Counted from the first letter of the stretch, positions 1 to 7,298 are shown. The stretch is 19,438 bases of DNA from JAWLFI01 sp041685645 (GCA_041685645.1 JAWLFI010000029.1:1-19438); one strand, 5' to 3'. The notes: generated by a model not told the origin, from the letters alone. Program-made: numbers and translations.

Positions 1-140
1 TGCGTAAGCGCTGGGAGGGGGGCCCGATCCGCCTTTGGCGGTGAGGGAGACCGCGATGTATCGCGGGCCGAGCGAACAGCGAGCTCCCGACCATAGCGAC
101 CTCCCGAGGCGGCCTTTGGCCGCGAGGGAGGGTACGCCCA
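1..140 (+). repeat. GC-rich multi-hairpin intergenic element, copy 1
   Basis: No convincing coding sequence lies here; the stretch is GC-rich and full of inverted repeats. Visible hairpins are 29-41 (5-bp stem, TTT loop), 51-66 (7-bp stem) and 100-131 (outer CCTCCC/GGGAGG, inner GCGGCC with TTT loop). A closing stem can form between 2-6 (GCGTA) and 133-137 (TACGC), and a second helix between 9-16 (CGCTGGGA) and the pair of blocks 85-88 (TCCC) and 95-98 (AGCG). The first 18 bases match, with two substitutions, the start of the element at 14971-15143; both copies also share CATAGCG and a terminal CGCCCA. The copy starts at base 1, so it may extend beyond the window. It faces the 3' end of the TauE-like gene. 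A multicopy REP-like element or a structured RNA are both possible; that it repeats elsewhere in the genome is inference. Confidence 0.6.
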
Positions 141-154
141 AATCCATATTCGCT

Positions 155-919
155 TTAAAAATATTGAGAAATAACGTCATAGAGTATAAAGATTCCGCTG
201 AGAAAGAGCACGAATAGCACCCATTGTCGAAATTGGCGGGTGGATAGTCGGCGAAGGATGCGGTAACCAATGACGTTGCCAATGATGGCTCCGAATCCCA
301 GGGCGAGTGCGTAGATCCATATCTGTGGACTGAGGACATCAAAATAGGAGTAGCTGGCCATTTGAATGACACCCATGACGAAGGAGTTTGCGGTTTTTGT
401 GCCGATCATGGCTTCTTTTTGAATGCCTGCATTGAGGTAAAAGGGATTGAGTACGGGACCCATGGCGCCGATGAGGGAGGAAATGAAGGAGATGATAAAT
501 CCCAAAGGGGCGAAATAGGGGATGCGCATGCGAAAGCTTCGTTCTTTTTTTCCCCAGCGATATTGCCAAATGGTACTGATGAGAAAGAGGGCGGTGAGCA
601 TTCTCAGGCCGGGGAGCTGGAGGCCGGCAAATAAGGCGACTCCGCTGATACTGCCGAGTAGCGTAAAGGGTACGTAGTAGAGGACGACGCGCCATTGGAT
701 TTGAGACCAGTAGAGGTAAAGACGCGAGGGGCGGCTGATCCAGGTACCAATATTGAGTACCTGGGGAGTGCTGTTGGCGCCGATGAGTGCATGGCAGACG
801 GGAATGAGGAGTAAACTGCCGCCACCTCCTCCTAAAGTACTGAAAACAAAGGCTATGATACCTAGAAAAAACAGGGCGATGGCAATGCTATCGGCAGAAA
901 AGGAATCTACTAAGCACAC
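155..919 (-). CDS. TauE/SafE (DUF81) family membrane permease
   Basis: A 254-residue, very hydrophobic protein with about eight likely transmembrane segments. It resembles TauE/SafE-type transporters: an N-terminal hydrophobic stretch running into a glycine cluster (residues 30-34, GGGGG followed by SLLLIP), a central basic cytoplasmic loop near 120-133 (WGKKERSFRMR), and a second-half repeat with GAMGP near 151-155 and GTKTANSF near 173-180. The family exports or imports small anions such as sulfite, sulfonates or other organosulfur compounds across the inner membrane; the substrate here cannot be read from sequence. The start is GTG at 919, overlapping the end of the DUF427 gene by 10 bp, which suggests translational coupling; no in-frame ATG is better placed. 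Length is normal for the family. Downstream lies only the hairpin-rich element at 1-140. Confidence 0.82.
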   Translation of the reverse strand: MCLVDSFSADSIAIALFFLGIIAFVFSTLGGGGGSLLLIPVCHALIGANSTPQVLNIGTWISRPSRLYLYWSQIQWRVVLYYVPFTLLGSISGVALFAGLQLPGLRMLTALFLISTIWQYRWGKKERSFRMRIPYFAPLGFIISFISSLIGAMGPVLNPFYLNAGIQKEAMIGTKTANSFVMGVIQMASYSYFDVLSPQIWIYALALGFGAIIGNVIGYRILRRLSTRQFRQWVLFVLFLSGIFILYDVISQYF

Positions 920-1278
920 AAGAGGACCATATCTGCAAATTCTAAATTGAAAGCGATGTAGTCCTTGAGGATTTCAGCCTGAGGCAGAGGCTCTTCATAA
1001 CTCCAGGCCAGGTCGCTGATGCCACTCCAGGACCAGGCATAGGCGGTGCCTTTGATGGGACATTGCGTGCGGCCGCCGGGTTTTTCGTGCATTCGGACGT
1101 ACACATCGCTTTTGGGAATGTAATAGACCGTATCGTAGAGCGTCCGCCCGCGCTCATTGAGAATAATGGGGGCGTAGGTTTCGGCCATGAGCATATCTTC
1201 TACGCGAATACGGATGTGCTGTTGGCTTTTCCTCAGAATAGCGTAATGATCGGGATCATTGGGATTTATAAGTCTCAT
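910..1278 (-). CDS. DUF427 domain protein
   Basis: A 122-residue soluble protein with the hallmarks of the DUF427 family (listed in Pfam as NTP_transf_9, a small beta-rich fold of unknown function). Recognisable parts are the central VYYIPKSDV strand, a TQCPIKGTAYAWSW segment around residues 70-84, and the C-terminal WSYEEPLPQAEILKDYIAF block around 91-109. The ATG at 1278 gives a complete domain. Its end overlaps the GTG of the TauE/SafE gene by 10 bp, so the two are probably co-expressed. About 100 bp separate it from the preceding aminotransferase gene, enough for its own promoter; TATCTTTC at 1297-1304 is one base off the Bacteroidota -7 consensus TAnnTTTG, but I see no matching upstream box. 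The biochemical role is unknown; assignment to the family is fairly certain. Confidence 0.85.
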   Translation of the reverse strand: MRLINPNDPDHYAILRKSQQHIRIRVEDMLMAETYAPIILNERGRTLYDTVYYIPKSDVYVRMHEKPGGRTQCPIKGTAYAWSWSGISDLAWSYEEPLPQAEILKDYIAFNLEFADMVLLCA

Positions 1279-1381
1279 TTTGATAGCTTTACCCTTGAAA
1301 GATAGACAATAATTTTGGCTCTGTCCAGTGTGAGATGGCTTTTTTCAATTATGGGATAGAATTTTTTGCAGTCAATTTATA

Positions 1382-2533
1382 TTATACTCTGGGTGCTAGA
1401 GTGCAGAGTCGTTCAGCTGCCTGTAGAAGAGTATCTGTTTGTTTCGCAAAGCAAATGCGAATGAGGTGTTGTTCGGGCGGCTGATCGTAAAATACGGAGA
1501 TGGGAATCGTAGCTACTCCAATATCCCGTGTCAGGCGGCGAGTAAATTCTACATCGGGTTCGCGGCTTATAGCAGAGTAATCGTACAAACTGAAGTAACT
1601 GCCGTGACAGGGCAGTGGTCGGAGGGCTGAGGACTCTAATGCATCGGCGAGCAGGTCTCGTTTTTCTTGATAAAAAGGAGCGAGTTGAGAACGGGCTTCG
1701 GGAACATTTTCAAGATACTTTAGAAGTCCCACCTGGCTGGGGTGATGGACGGAAAACACATTGAACTGATGAACTTTTTGATATTCCCGCATGAGTTTTT
1801 CCGCTCCGGCGATATAGCCCACTTTCCAGCCGGTGATGTGAAAGCTTTTTCCGAAGGAATAGGTGGCCAGTGTGCGATCCCGTAGTCGTGCACAAGCCAG
1901 AGCGCTGTGGTGTTGCTGTCCGTCAAATACGATCTGATGATACACTTCGTCGCTCAAAATTATCGTTGAGCTGTCTTCCACGATATCAGCGAGCCGCTGC
2001 CAGTCGGCGGGCTGCCATAAAGTGCCGCCGGGATTGTGCGGTGTATTGACTATGATCATTCTCGTGCGAGAAGTGACCCTGGATTGAAGTTGATTCCAGG
2101 GGATGGTGAAGTCAGCCCGGAATGGAATGGATACGGGTTCTGCCCCCGCCAATCGTATGGCGGGCTTGTAGCAATCATAAGCGGGATCAAAAACGATGAC
2201 TTCATCGCCGGGGTGAACAAGTGCTGAAATAGCGGTAAAGATAGCCTGAGTCGCGCCCGCGGTTATGGTGAGGTTATGTCCCGGACTAAAATTTGTGCCA
2301 TGCGCAGTATTCAGGGCTTCGCATAAAAAGGCATTCAAGGGAGGCCATCCGCTCATGGGGGCGTATTGATTGTGTCCTTGCTCCATGGCTTCGCGAGTAA
2401 ATTCAAATATGCGCGAATCGGGGGAAAATCCGGGAAAGCCCTGAGCGAGATTGATAGCACCGTGCTTTTGAGCCAGAGCGGTCATCACTGTAAATATACT
2501 GGTCTCAATAGCACCCAATTTACTTTTGATCAT
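1382..2533 (-). CDS. ybdL: Methionine aminotransferase, YbdL-like (class I/II PLP enzyme)
   Basis: A 383-residue fold-type I PLP aminotransferase, full length. Landmarks: LAQGFPGF near residue 29, the TAGATQAI cofactor loop near 91-98, NTPHNPGG at 163-170, SDEVY at 194-198 (Asp195 would bind the pyridine nitrogen), SFGKS with the PLP lysine at 229, HITGWKVGY at 232-240, and IRICFAK with the substrate-carboxylate arginine at 359. The overall text closely follows E. coli YbdL, which prefers methionine and also accepts aromatic amino acids and histidine; a kynurenine or glutamine transaminase role is an alternative within the same family. The ATG at 2533 overlaps the stop of the pterin dehydratase gene as ATGA, so translation is probably coupled. 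The likely role is amino-acid transamination, for example methionine regeneration from its keto acid (inferred from family). Confidence 0.88.
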   Translation of the reverse strand: MIKSKLGAIETSIFTVMTALAQKHGAINLAQGFPGFSPDSRIFEFTREAMEQGHNQYAPMSGWPPLNAFLCEALNTAHGTNFSPGHNLTITAGATQAIFTAISALVHPGDEVIVFDPAYDCYKPAIRLAGAEPVSIPFRADFTIPWNQLQSRVTSRTRMIIVNTPHNPGGTLWQPADWQRLADIVEDSSTIILSDEVYHQIVFDGQQHHSALACARLRDRTLATYSFGKSFHITGWKVGYIAGAEKLMREYQKVHQFNVFSVHHPSQVGLLKYLENVPEARSQLAPFYQEKRDLLADALESSALRPLPCHGSYFSLYDYSAISREPDVEFTRRLTRDIGVATIPISVFYDQPPEQHLIRICFAKQTDTLLQAAERLCTLAPRV

Positions 2534-2775
2534 GCGCTCATGGATTGATGGATATCATCAATAGCTTTCGCGAGTTTTCGGTCTTTGTCTGTAACTTTAT
2601 CGCCCGCGTCATGTGTATTTAAGGCAAAAGTGACCGTATTATAAACATTGGACCAGTTGGGGTGATGTTGCTGCGCTTCAGCTTCGAAGGCCACTCGGGT
2701 CATAAAGCCAAAGGCGGTTTTGAAATCGGGAAATGTAAATTCGGCGCGGAGCGCATTGTCTTTCTCTTTCCACAT
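2530..2775 (-). CDS. phhB: Pterin-4a-carbinolamine dehydratase (PCD/DCoH)
   Basis: An 81-residue small enzyme of the 4a-hydroxytetrahydrobiopterin dehydratase family, which dehydrates the pterin carbinolamine formed by aromatic amino-acid hydroxylases. The active-site signature is clear: HHPNW at residues 37-41 with the paired histidines, NVYNTVTFALNTHDAGDKVTD at 43-63 with the third histidine at 55, and the terminal DKDRKLAKAID helix. Length is at the short end for the family, but no conserved block is missing. Its stop overlaps the start of the YbdL-like gene by 4 bp (ATGA). No aromatic amino-acid hydroxylase gene is visible in the window, so the pterin-dependent partner, if any, lies elsewhere. 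The 79 bp upstream may hold a promoter, but I do not recognise one. Confidence 0.92.
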   Translation of the reverse strand: MWKEKDNALRAEFTFPDFKTAFGFMTRVAFEAEAQQHHPNWSNVYNTVTFALNTHDAGDKVTDKDRKLAKAIDDIHQSMSA

Positions 2776-2854
2776 AGTTATTGGTTTATTATCCTAATGT
2801 TCTGTGCGCTTAATTGTTGACTTTTCAGGTGGAAGATCGCGTAACCTATGGATA

Positions 2855-4168
2855 CTATAGATATAATCCTCCAAGCACTAAGCTCAGGGCAAACAAAAAT
2901 GTACTCGTTGCACTGAGAATAATCGTATTTACATTTGACTTTACTAACTCTCGGGAATCGTAGTCTTTTTTGATGCGATTGTAAATAATTCCACCAAAAA
3001 TGAGTGTGTATGCTGCAACGGCGAGAATCAGGTAATTTTGTCCTTCAAGCCAAAAATAGATACCGATATAAGAGGCCACGGCAGCCAGCAGGATACCAAA
3101 ATAAATACCCACGCTTTTTTCCATACCGTAAGTAACCACGAGGTGATTTTTTCCCGTCGTAGCATCAGAAGCTGCATCCGGAAATTCGTTGATCAACAGA
3201 ATATTTGCCGTGAGTAATCCCGCCGGCAAGCCAATGAAAAAGGCCATCCAACTCAGATCTTGTGCGAGCACGTAATGCGTGCCCAGTGTGACCAAACTAC
3301 CAAAGGCCAAAGCTATGGTCAACTCTCCCAACCCTTTTCTAGCGACGAGTCGCAAGGGGGGTGCCGTGTAAAAATAGCCGAGGGCTGCACCCAATAAGCC
3401 GATGGCCAGAGTCACCCAGTCGGTCAGGTAGGTGAGATAGAGGCCAATGGCGGTGGCACTGATCAATAGAGCAACGGCCAGGCGCCAGGTGCCCTTTAAA
3501 TCGATGAGTCGCAGCTCTATAGCGCGACTACCACCGGTAAATTGAGTGAAATAACTGTCATTGGCAGCGTCTGTACCGTCTTTTACATCGAAATAGTCAT
3601 TGAAGACATTGCTGGCCAAGTGCAGCAAGGCCAGACCGATGACCGTTAGGGAAAACCACCAGGTATTAAAGGCCTCACCACCCACCGAGTAGTGATAGGC
3701 AAAGGCACCGGCGACAAAGGCGGGGGCGAGCACAGCCGACAAAAAGGGCATGCGCGTGATGGCCAAAACCTTGATGAGATGCGTCGTCCAGTGTATGGGA
3801 ACATCGACCTCCCGATCCAATTCTTCTGTGACTCCACAATAGCCGGTTTGTCCCTTGTCTTTTCCATCTTTGTAGGTGGGGGTAATGCGGATGCGCGCGG
3901 GAAATTTTTCGCCGGTTTTCTTTAGAAAGATGGTTTCTGTGACGTATTCTCCGTTTTTGCCCGCTTCTTCTAACCAGGTGCCTACATTTTGAAGTACGAT
4001 TTCACCGGGGGAAAACAGCGACACGCGTTTTGACCCAATGACTTCTTCTTTGGGATATTCAAACATCTCTTCTGCTCCGGAATTGAAGGTTTCTATGACT
4101 CCTTCCATGTCGCAGGTAATTACGCTTTTCATAGTTTGAGTTTTTTGAGTCGAGTAATTTGGTTTCAT
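2855..4168 (-). CDS. PAS domain - UbiA/MenA-type prenyltransferase fusion
   Basis: A 437-residue fusion. Residues about 13-116 form a PAS domain: ITCDMEGVIETFNSGAEEMF at the start, EEVIGSKRVSLF in the middle, then FLKKTGEKFPARIRITP and a C-terminal GYCGVTEEL. Residues about 128-437 form a multi-spanning UbiA-superfamily prenyltransferase of the MenA/1,4-dihydroxy-2-naphthoate type, with the first Mg-diphosphate motif NDYFDVKDGTD at 190-200, FTGGSRAI at 210-217, YTAPPLR at 267-273 and the second motif NEFPDAASDATTGK at 327-340. Such enzymes transfer a polyprenyl chain to an aromatic acceptor at the inner membrane. The fused sensory-type domain is unusual. The acceptor is unknown; menaquinone synthesis is one possibility, but a dedicated menA may lie elsewhere. 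The gene follows the class V aminotransferase after 3 bp. The ATG at 4168 is used; a second in-frame ATG at residue 13, where the PAS similarity begins, is equally possible. Confidence 0.85.
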   Translation of the reverse strand: MKPNYSTQKTQTMKSVITCDMEGVIETFNSGAEEMFEYPKEEVIGSKRVSLFSPGEIVLQNVGTWLEEAGKNGEYVTETIFLKKTGEKFPARIRITPTYKDGKDKGQTGYCGVTEELDREVDVPIHWTTHLIKVLAITRMPFLSAVLAPAFVAGAFAYHYSVGGEAFNTWWFSLTVIGLALLHLASNVFNDYFDVKDGTDAANDSYFTQFTGGSRAIELRLIDLKGTWRLAVALLISATAIGLYLTYLTDWVTLAIGLLGAALGYFYTAPPLRLVARKGLGELTIALAFGSLVTLGTHYVLAQDLSWMAFFIGLPAGLLTANILLINEFPDAASDATTGKNHLVVTYGMEKSVGIYFGILLAAVASYIGIYFWLEGQNYLILAVAAYTLIFGGIIYNRIKKDYDSRELVKSNVNTIILSATSTFLFALSLVLGGLYL

Positions 4169-4171
4169 ATT

Positions 4172-5683
4172 TTATGAGTTTACAGAAGACAGGAAAGGAT
4201 GAATCAATGCTCTATCTATCCTATCTTTCATGATTTCTTCATCATCATTGCACTTCGGTTTGATTCTATTTGAAGACCAGTCAATGTCGTAATCTTCGAC
4301 CCATTCCGAATAATGTTGGCATAAGGCCTGAATACTATCCACAATATAATGAATTTCCCGATTGCTAAGGGTGGGATGAATTGACATTCTAATCCAACCG
4401 GGTTTAGAAGAGCAATTGCCGCTGCTAATTAAATCAGTGATGTTGTGTGAGGTCAGGGGATCAACCTCTAAAAGATAGTGGCCGTAGGTTCCCGCACAGG
4501 AGCATCCTCCCCGCGTTTGAATACCGAATTTGTCATTGAGGAGCTTGACCCCCAGAAGGTAGTGCAGCTCGTCGATATAGAAGGAAATGACACCCAGGCG
4601 ATGGCGGTGCTGTTCGGCGAGAATATGCAGATTGGGTATGTCGGTCAGGCCGGCCCAAATGATATCTAATTGCTCTTTTTCGCGTTGTAGAATGTTATCC
4701 ACACCCATTTGATCCTTGAGTTGCATGCACATGGCGGCTTTTATGGTTTGAAGAAAAGCAGGGGTGCCGCCATCTTCCCGGGCTTCGATGTCATCCACGT
4801 ATTTATGCTCTCCCCAGGGATTGGTCCAATCCACTGTGCCTCCTCCCGGATGATCGGGAATGGTATTTTGATAGAGACTTTTGTTGAAAAGGAGCAGACC
4901 GGAGCTGCCGGGACCGCCAAGAAACTTGTGTGGAGAAAAATATATCGCATCGAGATGAGCCCCTTTGACCCCGGGATGCATATTGATGTCCACATAGGGC
5001 CCAGAGCAAGCAAAATCTACAAAGCAAAACCCTCCATGCCGATGCATGATTTGGGCGATTTCACTATACGGCGTCATAATGCCCGTGACATTAGAACAAG
5101 AAGTCACGGCGGCAATTTTTCGCTTTCGATGCGAGTATTTTTTGACTGCTTTTTCAAAGGCATCTAAATCTACTAATCCTTCCGCATTGGGGGGCACGAC
5201 AACGACATCAGCCGTCGTCTCTAACCAGCTGGTTTGGTTGGAGTGATGTTCCATATGGGTTACAAAGACTACGGGTCGATTCTCCTCATCGATATGAATT
5301 TGATCTCGAAAGGATTCGTGGATCTTCATACCCAGAATGCGCTGAAACTTGTTGATTACTCCGGTCATTCCGGATCCCGAAGCGATGAGTACATCTGTGG
5401 CCTGAGCGCCTACATGATCTTTGATAATGGATTGTGCCTTGTGGTAGGCATAAGTAGTTGACATCCCCGTGTGATTGGTATCTGTATGGGTATTGGCCAC
5501 CCACGGCATGATGAGATCCTTAAGCGCCTGCTCTATGGGATGGTAGTTCCTTCCACTGGCCGTCCAGTCCGCATACACTAAGGGAATATTTTTGTGATAT
5601 GGCGTGGGAATTTCCTGCCCGACGCCAATAATGTGTTGCCGGAAGATCGAAAAATAGCTCTCCAGAGTGGTTTTTGGACCCAT
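4172..5683 (-). CDS. Class V aminotransferase / cysteine-desulfurase-like PLP enzyme
   Basis: A 503-residue fold-type I PLP enzyme of the class V (SufS/IscS-like) superfamily. The cofactor lysine is at 253 in FSPHKFLGGPGSSGLL, the pyridine-binding Asp at 223 in FVDFACSGPY, the substrate-side histidine cluster at 143-147 (HMEHH), the phosphate loop near 102-108 (SGSGMTG), and EAREDGGTP at 300-308. Near the C-terminus RGGCSCAG (391-398) carries two cysteines where desulfurases place their catalytic loop, so sulfur transfer is possible but unproven; other members are lyases, epimerases or transaminases. The N-terminal (1-35) and C-terminal (460-503) stretches are longer than in IscS. It is the first gene after the inverted repeat at 5771-5962 and lies 3 bp before the PAS-UbiA gene, so the two are almost surely co-transcribed. 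TATCTTTA at about 5706-5713 on the minus strand is one base off the TAnnTTTG -7 box. Confidence 0.8.
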   Translation of the reverse strand: MGPKTTLESYFSIFRQHIIGVGQEIPTPYHKNIPLVYADWTASGRNYHPIEQALKDLIMPWVANTHTDTNHTGMSTTYAYHKAQSIIKDHVGAQATDVLIASGSGMTGVINKFQRILGMKIHESFRDQIHIDEENRPVVFVTHMEHHSNQTSWLETTADVVVVPPNAEGLVDLDAFEKAVKKYSHRKRKIAAVTSCSNVTGIMTPYSEIAQIMHRHGGFCFVDFACSGPYVDINMHPGVKGAHLDAIYFSPHKFLGGPGSSGLLLFNKSLYQNTIPDHPGGGTVDWTNPWGEHKYVDDIEAREDGGTPAFLQTIKAAMCMQLKDQMGVDNILQREKEQLDIIWAGLTDIPNLHILAEQHRHRLGVISFYIDELHYLLGVKLLNDKFGIQTRGGCSCAGTYGHYLLEVDPLTSHNITDLISSGNCSSKPGWIRMSIHPTLSNREIHYIVDSIQALCQHYSEWVEDYDIDWSSNRIKPKCNDDEEIMKDRIDRALIHPFLSSVNS

Positions 5684-5692
5684 AAAATATAC

Positions 5693-5710
5693 TTATAGCT
5701 GCGGCTATAA
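5693..5710 (-). promoter_or_regulatory. Small hairpin in the leader of the class V aminotransferase gene
   Basis: A perfect 7-bp stem (TTATAGC/GCTATAA) with a 4-base loop lies 9-26 bases before the ATG at 5683. It would sit in the 5' leader if the promoter lies upstream of it, but it overlaps the possible -7 box at about 5706-5713, so it may instead be operator-like or chance. No Shine-Dalgarno sequence is visible between it and the ATG. Confidence 0.25.
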
Positions 5711-5735
5711 AGATAAGAAAGAGAAATTATTTTAC

Positions 5736-5752
5736 GCCTTTTTCGCCGCCGG
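5736..5752 (+). repeat. 17-bp match to the 3' hairpin arm of the GC-rich element
   Basis: The bases GCCTTTTTCGCCGCCGG match exactly the reverse complement of 14979-14995, which includes one arm of the long terminal hairpin in the element at 14971-15143. The opposite arm is absent, so this would be a fragment or relic of the same element family. A 17-base GC-rich match could also be chance in such sequence. Confidence 0.35.
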
Positions 5753-5770
5753 GTTCCGATTTTAGACTTA

Positions 5771-5962
5771 CTAGTGTCATTACCACTAAATAAGTATAGA
5801 AAAGTCGCAGTAGATTTTTGTTCAGATCAAGGCGCGATAAAGGAGCAGAGCGGTTCGGCTCCGCTCACCACGGCGCCTTAGCTCTGTGACTGAAGAGCAA
5901 CGAAGATATGAGCAAAAAGATCAAGACTTGGTCTGTAGCGGATTTAGTGGTAATGACACTAG
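5771..5962. mobile_element. MITE-like inverted-repeat element
   Basis: A 192-bp segment is bounded by a perfect 21-bp inverted repeat, 5771-5791 (starting CTAGTGTCATTACC) and 5942-5962. Inside are nested palindromes: AAGGCGC at 5829-5835 with GCGCCTT at 5873-5879, and GAGCGG at 5848-5853 with CCGCTC at 5861-5866. Weaker symmetry is seen between the arms. There is no transposase frame inside, so a non-autonomous element or an IS remnant is the best reading. The right arm lies within the end of the CNNM gene and encodes its residues 430-436. I could not identify a target-site duplication. Confidence 0.6.
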
Positions 5963-7249
5963 AATTTTATCGATACTGCGTCCATCGATATCGACGATTT
6001 CTATTTTTGCACTTAAATATGAGAAGTTATCCCCTAATTCCGGTCGCTTTTGGATGTGCGCCAGGACAAAACCTCCGACAGAAGAGTAATCGATAGCATC
6101 GAAATCAATAGACATTTTCGGAATGAGTCCCTCCAAAACTTCAACGGGAGCGCGACCACTCACCAGGAACGTACCATCCGCTCTTTCATAAACAGGGGGT
6201 TCGTAAGCTGCGCCGTCGTGAGGCAGACGGCCCATGATATTTTCCATAATGTCGGTCAGGGTAATAAGGCCTTCAAAGTCGCCCTTTTCGTCGATGACCA
6301 GACAAACGTTAACCCCCTTTTTTCTCATCAATTGAAGAACATCACTAGCCTCCTCATTTCGGTCTACGAAGAGAGGATCCTCCATCAGCAGACTGTTGAT
6401 CGAGACTTCTTGATTTTCGTTGATGGCCTGATAATAAGACCGCAGAGATATGACGCCTTGAATGTGTTGGAGGGAGTCGCGAGCACAGATGACTTTACTG
6501 TGAGAAAATGATTGAATGTCGTCGTGGATGTTCTCGGGTGATTGCCGGGTATTGACCCATTCTACATTTTCTTTATGAGTCATGAGATGGCGAGCTTTTT
6601 TGTCCGAAAAATAAAACACTTTTTCATGAAGGTTCCGTTGCTCCCGGGCAATGACACCTTTGTTGGTTGCCATTTTTACCATATGTCGGAGCTCGGCAGT
6701 ACTCATGGTTTCTTCCCTGACTTGCCATCCGAATAGTTTCGTGATATTGCTTGTACTGACTGATAAAACGGCGACGAAAGGGTAAAACAAAACGCTAAAA
6801 CCTGAGATGCCTGGAGCTACTGCACAAGCGACGCGCTCAGGGTCGGATAGAGCAGCGGTTTTGGGGACGAGTTCTCCCAATACAATAGAGAAAAAGGTGA
6901 TGATAAAAATCGTAAGCCCCATAGCCAGAGGCTGAGCAAATGCCGGATCGAGATGAAGAGAAACTAGAAAGGGTTGTAAATATTGCGAAAATTGTGAGCC
7001 GCCGAATAAACCCATAATCAAAGTGACGAGCGTAATGCCCACTTGAATCGCCGAGAGAAATTTCTCGGGGTCGCCGATCAATTTGAGCGCAGCATCGGCA
7101 CCGAAGGTGTTTCGATCCCGGAGATACTCCAGGCGGCCGGCATTCGCGGAAACGAGGGCTATTTCTGCCAGAGCAAAAAATCCGTTGATCGAGATGAGAA
7201 CCAGTAAAATTATAATATCTCCAATCACAGGCGAATCATTTTTATTCAA
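5921..7249 (-). CDS. CNNM-CBS-CorC/HlyC domain membrane protein (hemolysin-family transporter)
   Basis: A 442-residue protein of the CNNM/CorC (YtfL, TlyC-like) family, linked in characterised members to Mg2+ or other cation efflux at the inner membrane. Residues about 10-180 form the CNNM membrane domain (INGFFALAEIALVSAN near 21-36, FLSAIQVGITLVTL near 64-77, GELVPKTAAL near 125-134). Two CBS motifs follow, about 215-275 and 285-340 (VCLVIDEKGDFEGLITLTDI at 315-334). The C-terminal CorC_HlyC domain is at about 347-428 (FLVSGRAPVE, SVGGFVLA). The likely start is TTG at 7249, as there is no in-frame ATG nearby. GldE, a gliding-motility relative, is an alternative within the family. The last 13 residues, from 430, are encoded by the inverted-repeat element at 5771-5962, so the native C-terminus seems to have been replaced. 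The gene follows the glycosyltransferase by 49 bp. Confidence 0.85.
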   Translation of the reverse strand: MNKNDSPVIGDIIILLVLISINGFFALAEIALVSANAGRLEYLRDRNTFGADAALKLIGDPEKFLSAIQVGITLVTLIMGLFGGSQFSQYLQPFLVSLHLDPAFAQPLAMGLTIFIITFFSIVLGELVPKTAALSDPERVACAVAPGISGFSVLFYPFVAVLSVSTSNITKLFGWQVREETMSTAELRHMVKMATNKGVIAREQRNLHEKVFYFSDKKARHLMTHKENVEWVNTRQSPENIHDDIQSFSHSKVICARDSLQHIQGVISLRSYYQAINENQEVSINSLLMEDPLFVDRNEEASDVLQLMRKKGVNVCLVIDEKGDFEGLITLTDIMENIMGRLPHDGAAYEPPVYERADGTFLVSGRAPVEVLEGLIPKMSIDFDAIDYSSVGGFVLAHIQKRPELGDNFSYLSAKIEIVDIDGRSIDKILVSLPLNPLQTKS

Positions 7250-7298
7250 GATACAAAAAAGAAGAGTGCTGGGCGATTTCCTTTTGGTCGTGGGAGGA

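Noticed and set aside
35..217. 60-codon plus-strand open frame over the left-end element
   Set aside because: It runs through palindromic GC-rich sequence and into the end of the TauE-like gene; the composition reflects the hairpins, not a protein.
4709..5167. 152-codon open frame on the plus strand inside the class V aminotransferase gene
   Set aside because: It is fully antisense to a gene with strong family motifs, and its translation shows no recognisable domain.
6050..6511. 153-codon plus-strand open frame
   Set aside because: It is antisense to the CBS/CorC part of the CNNM gene, with no domain pattern of its own.
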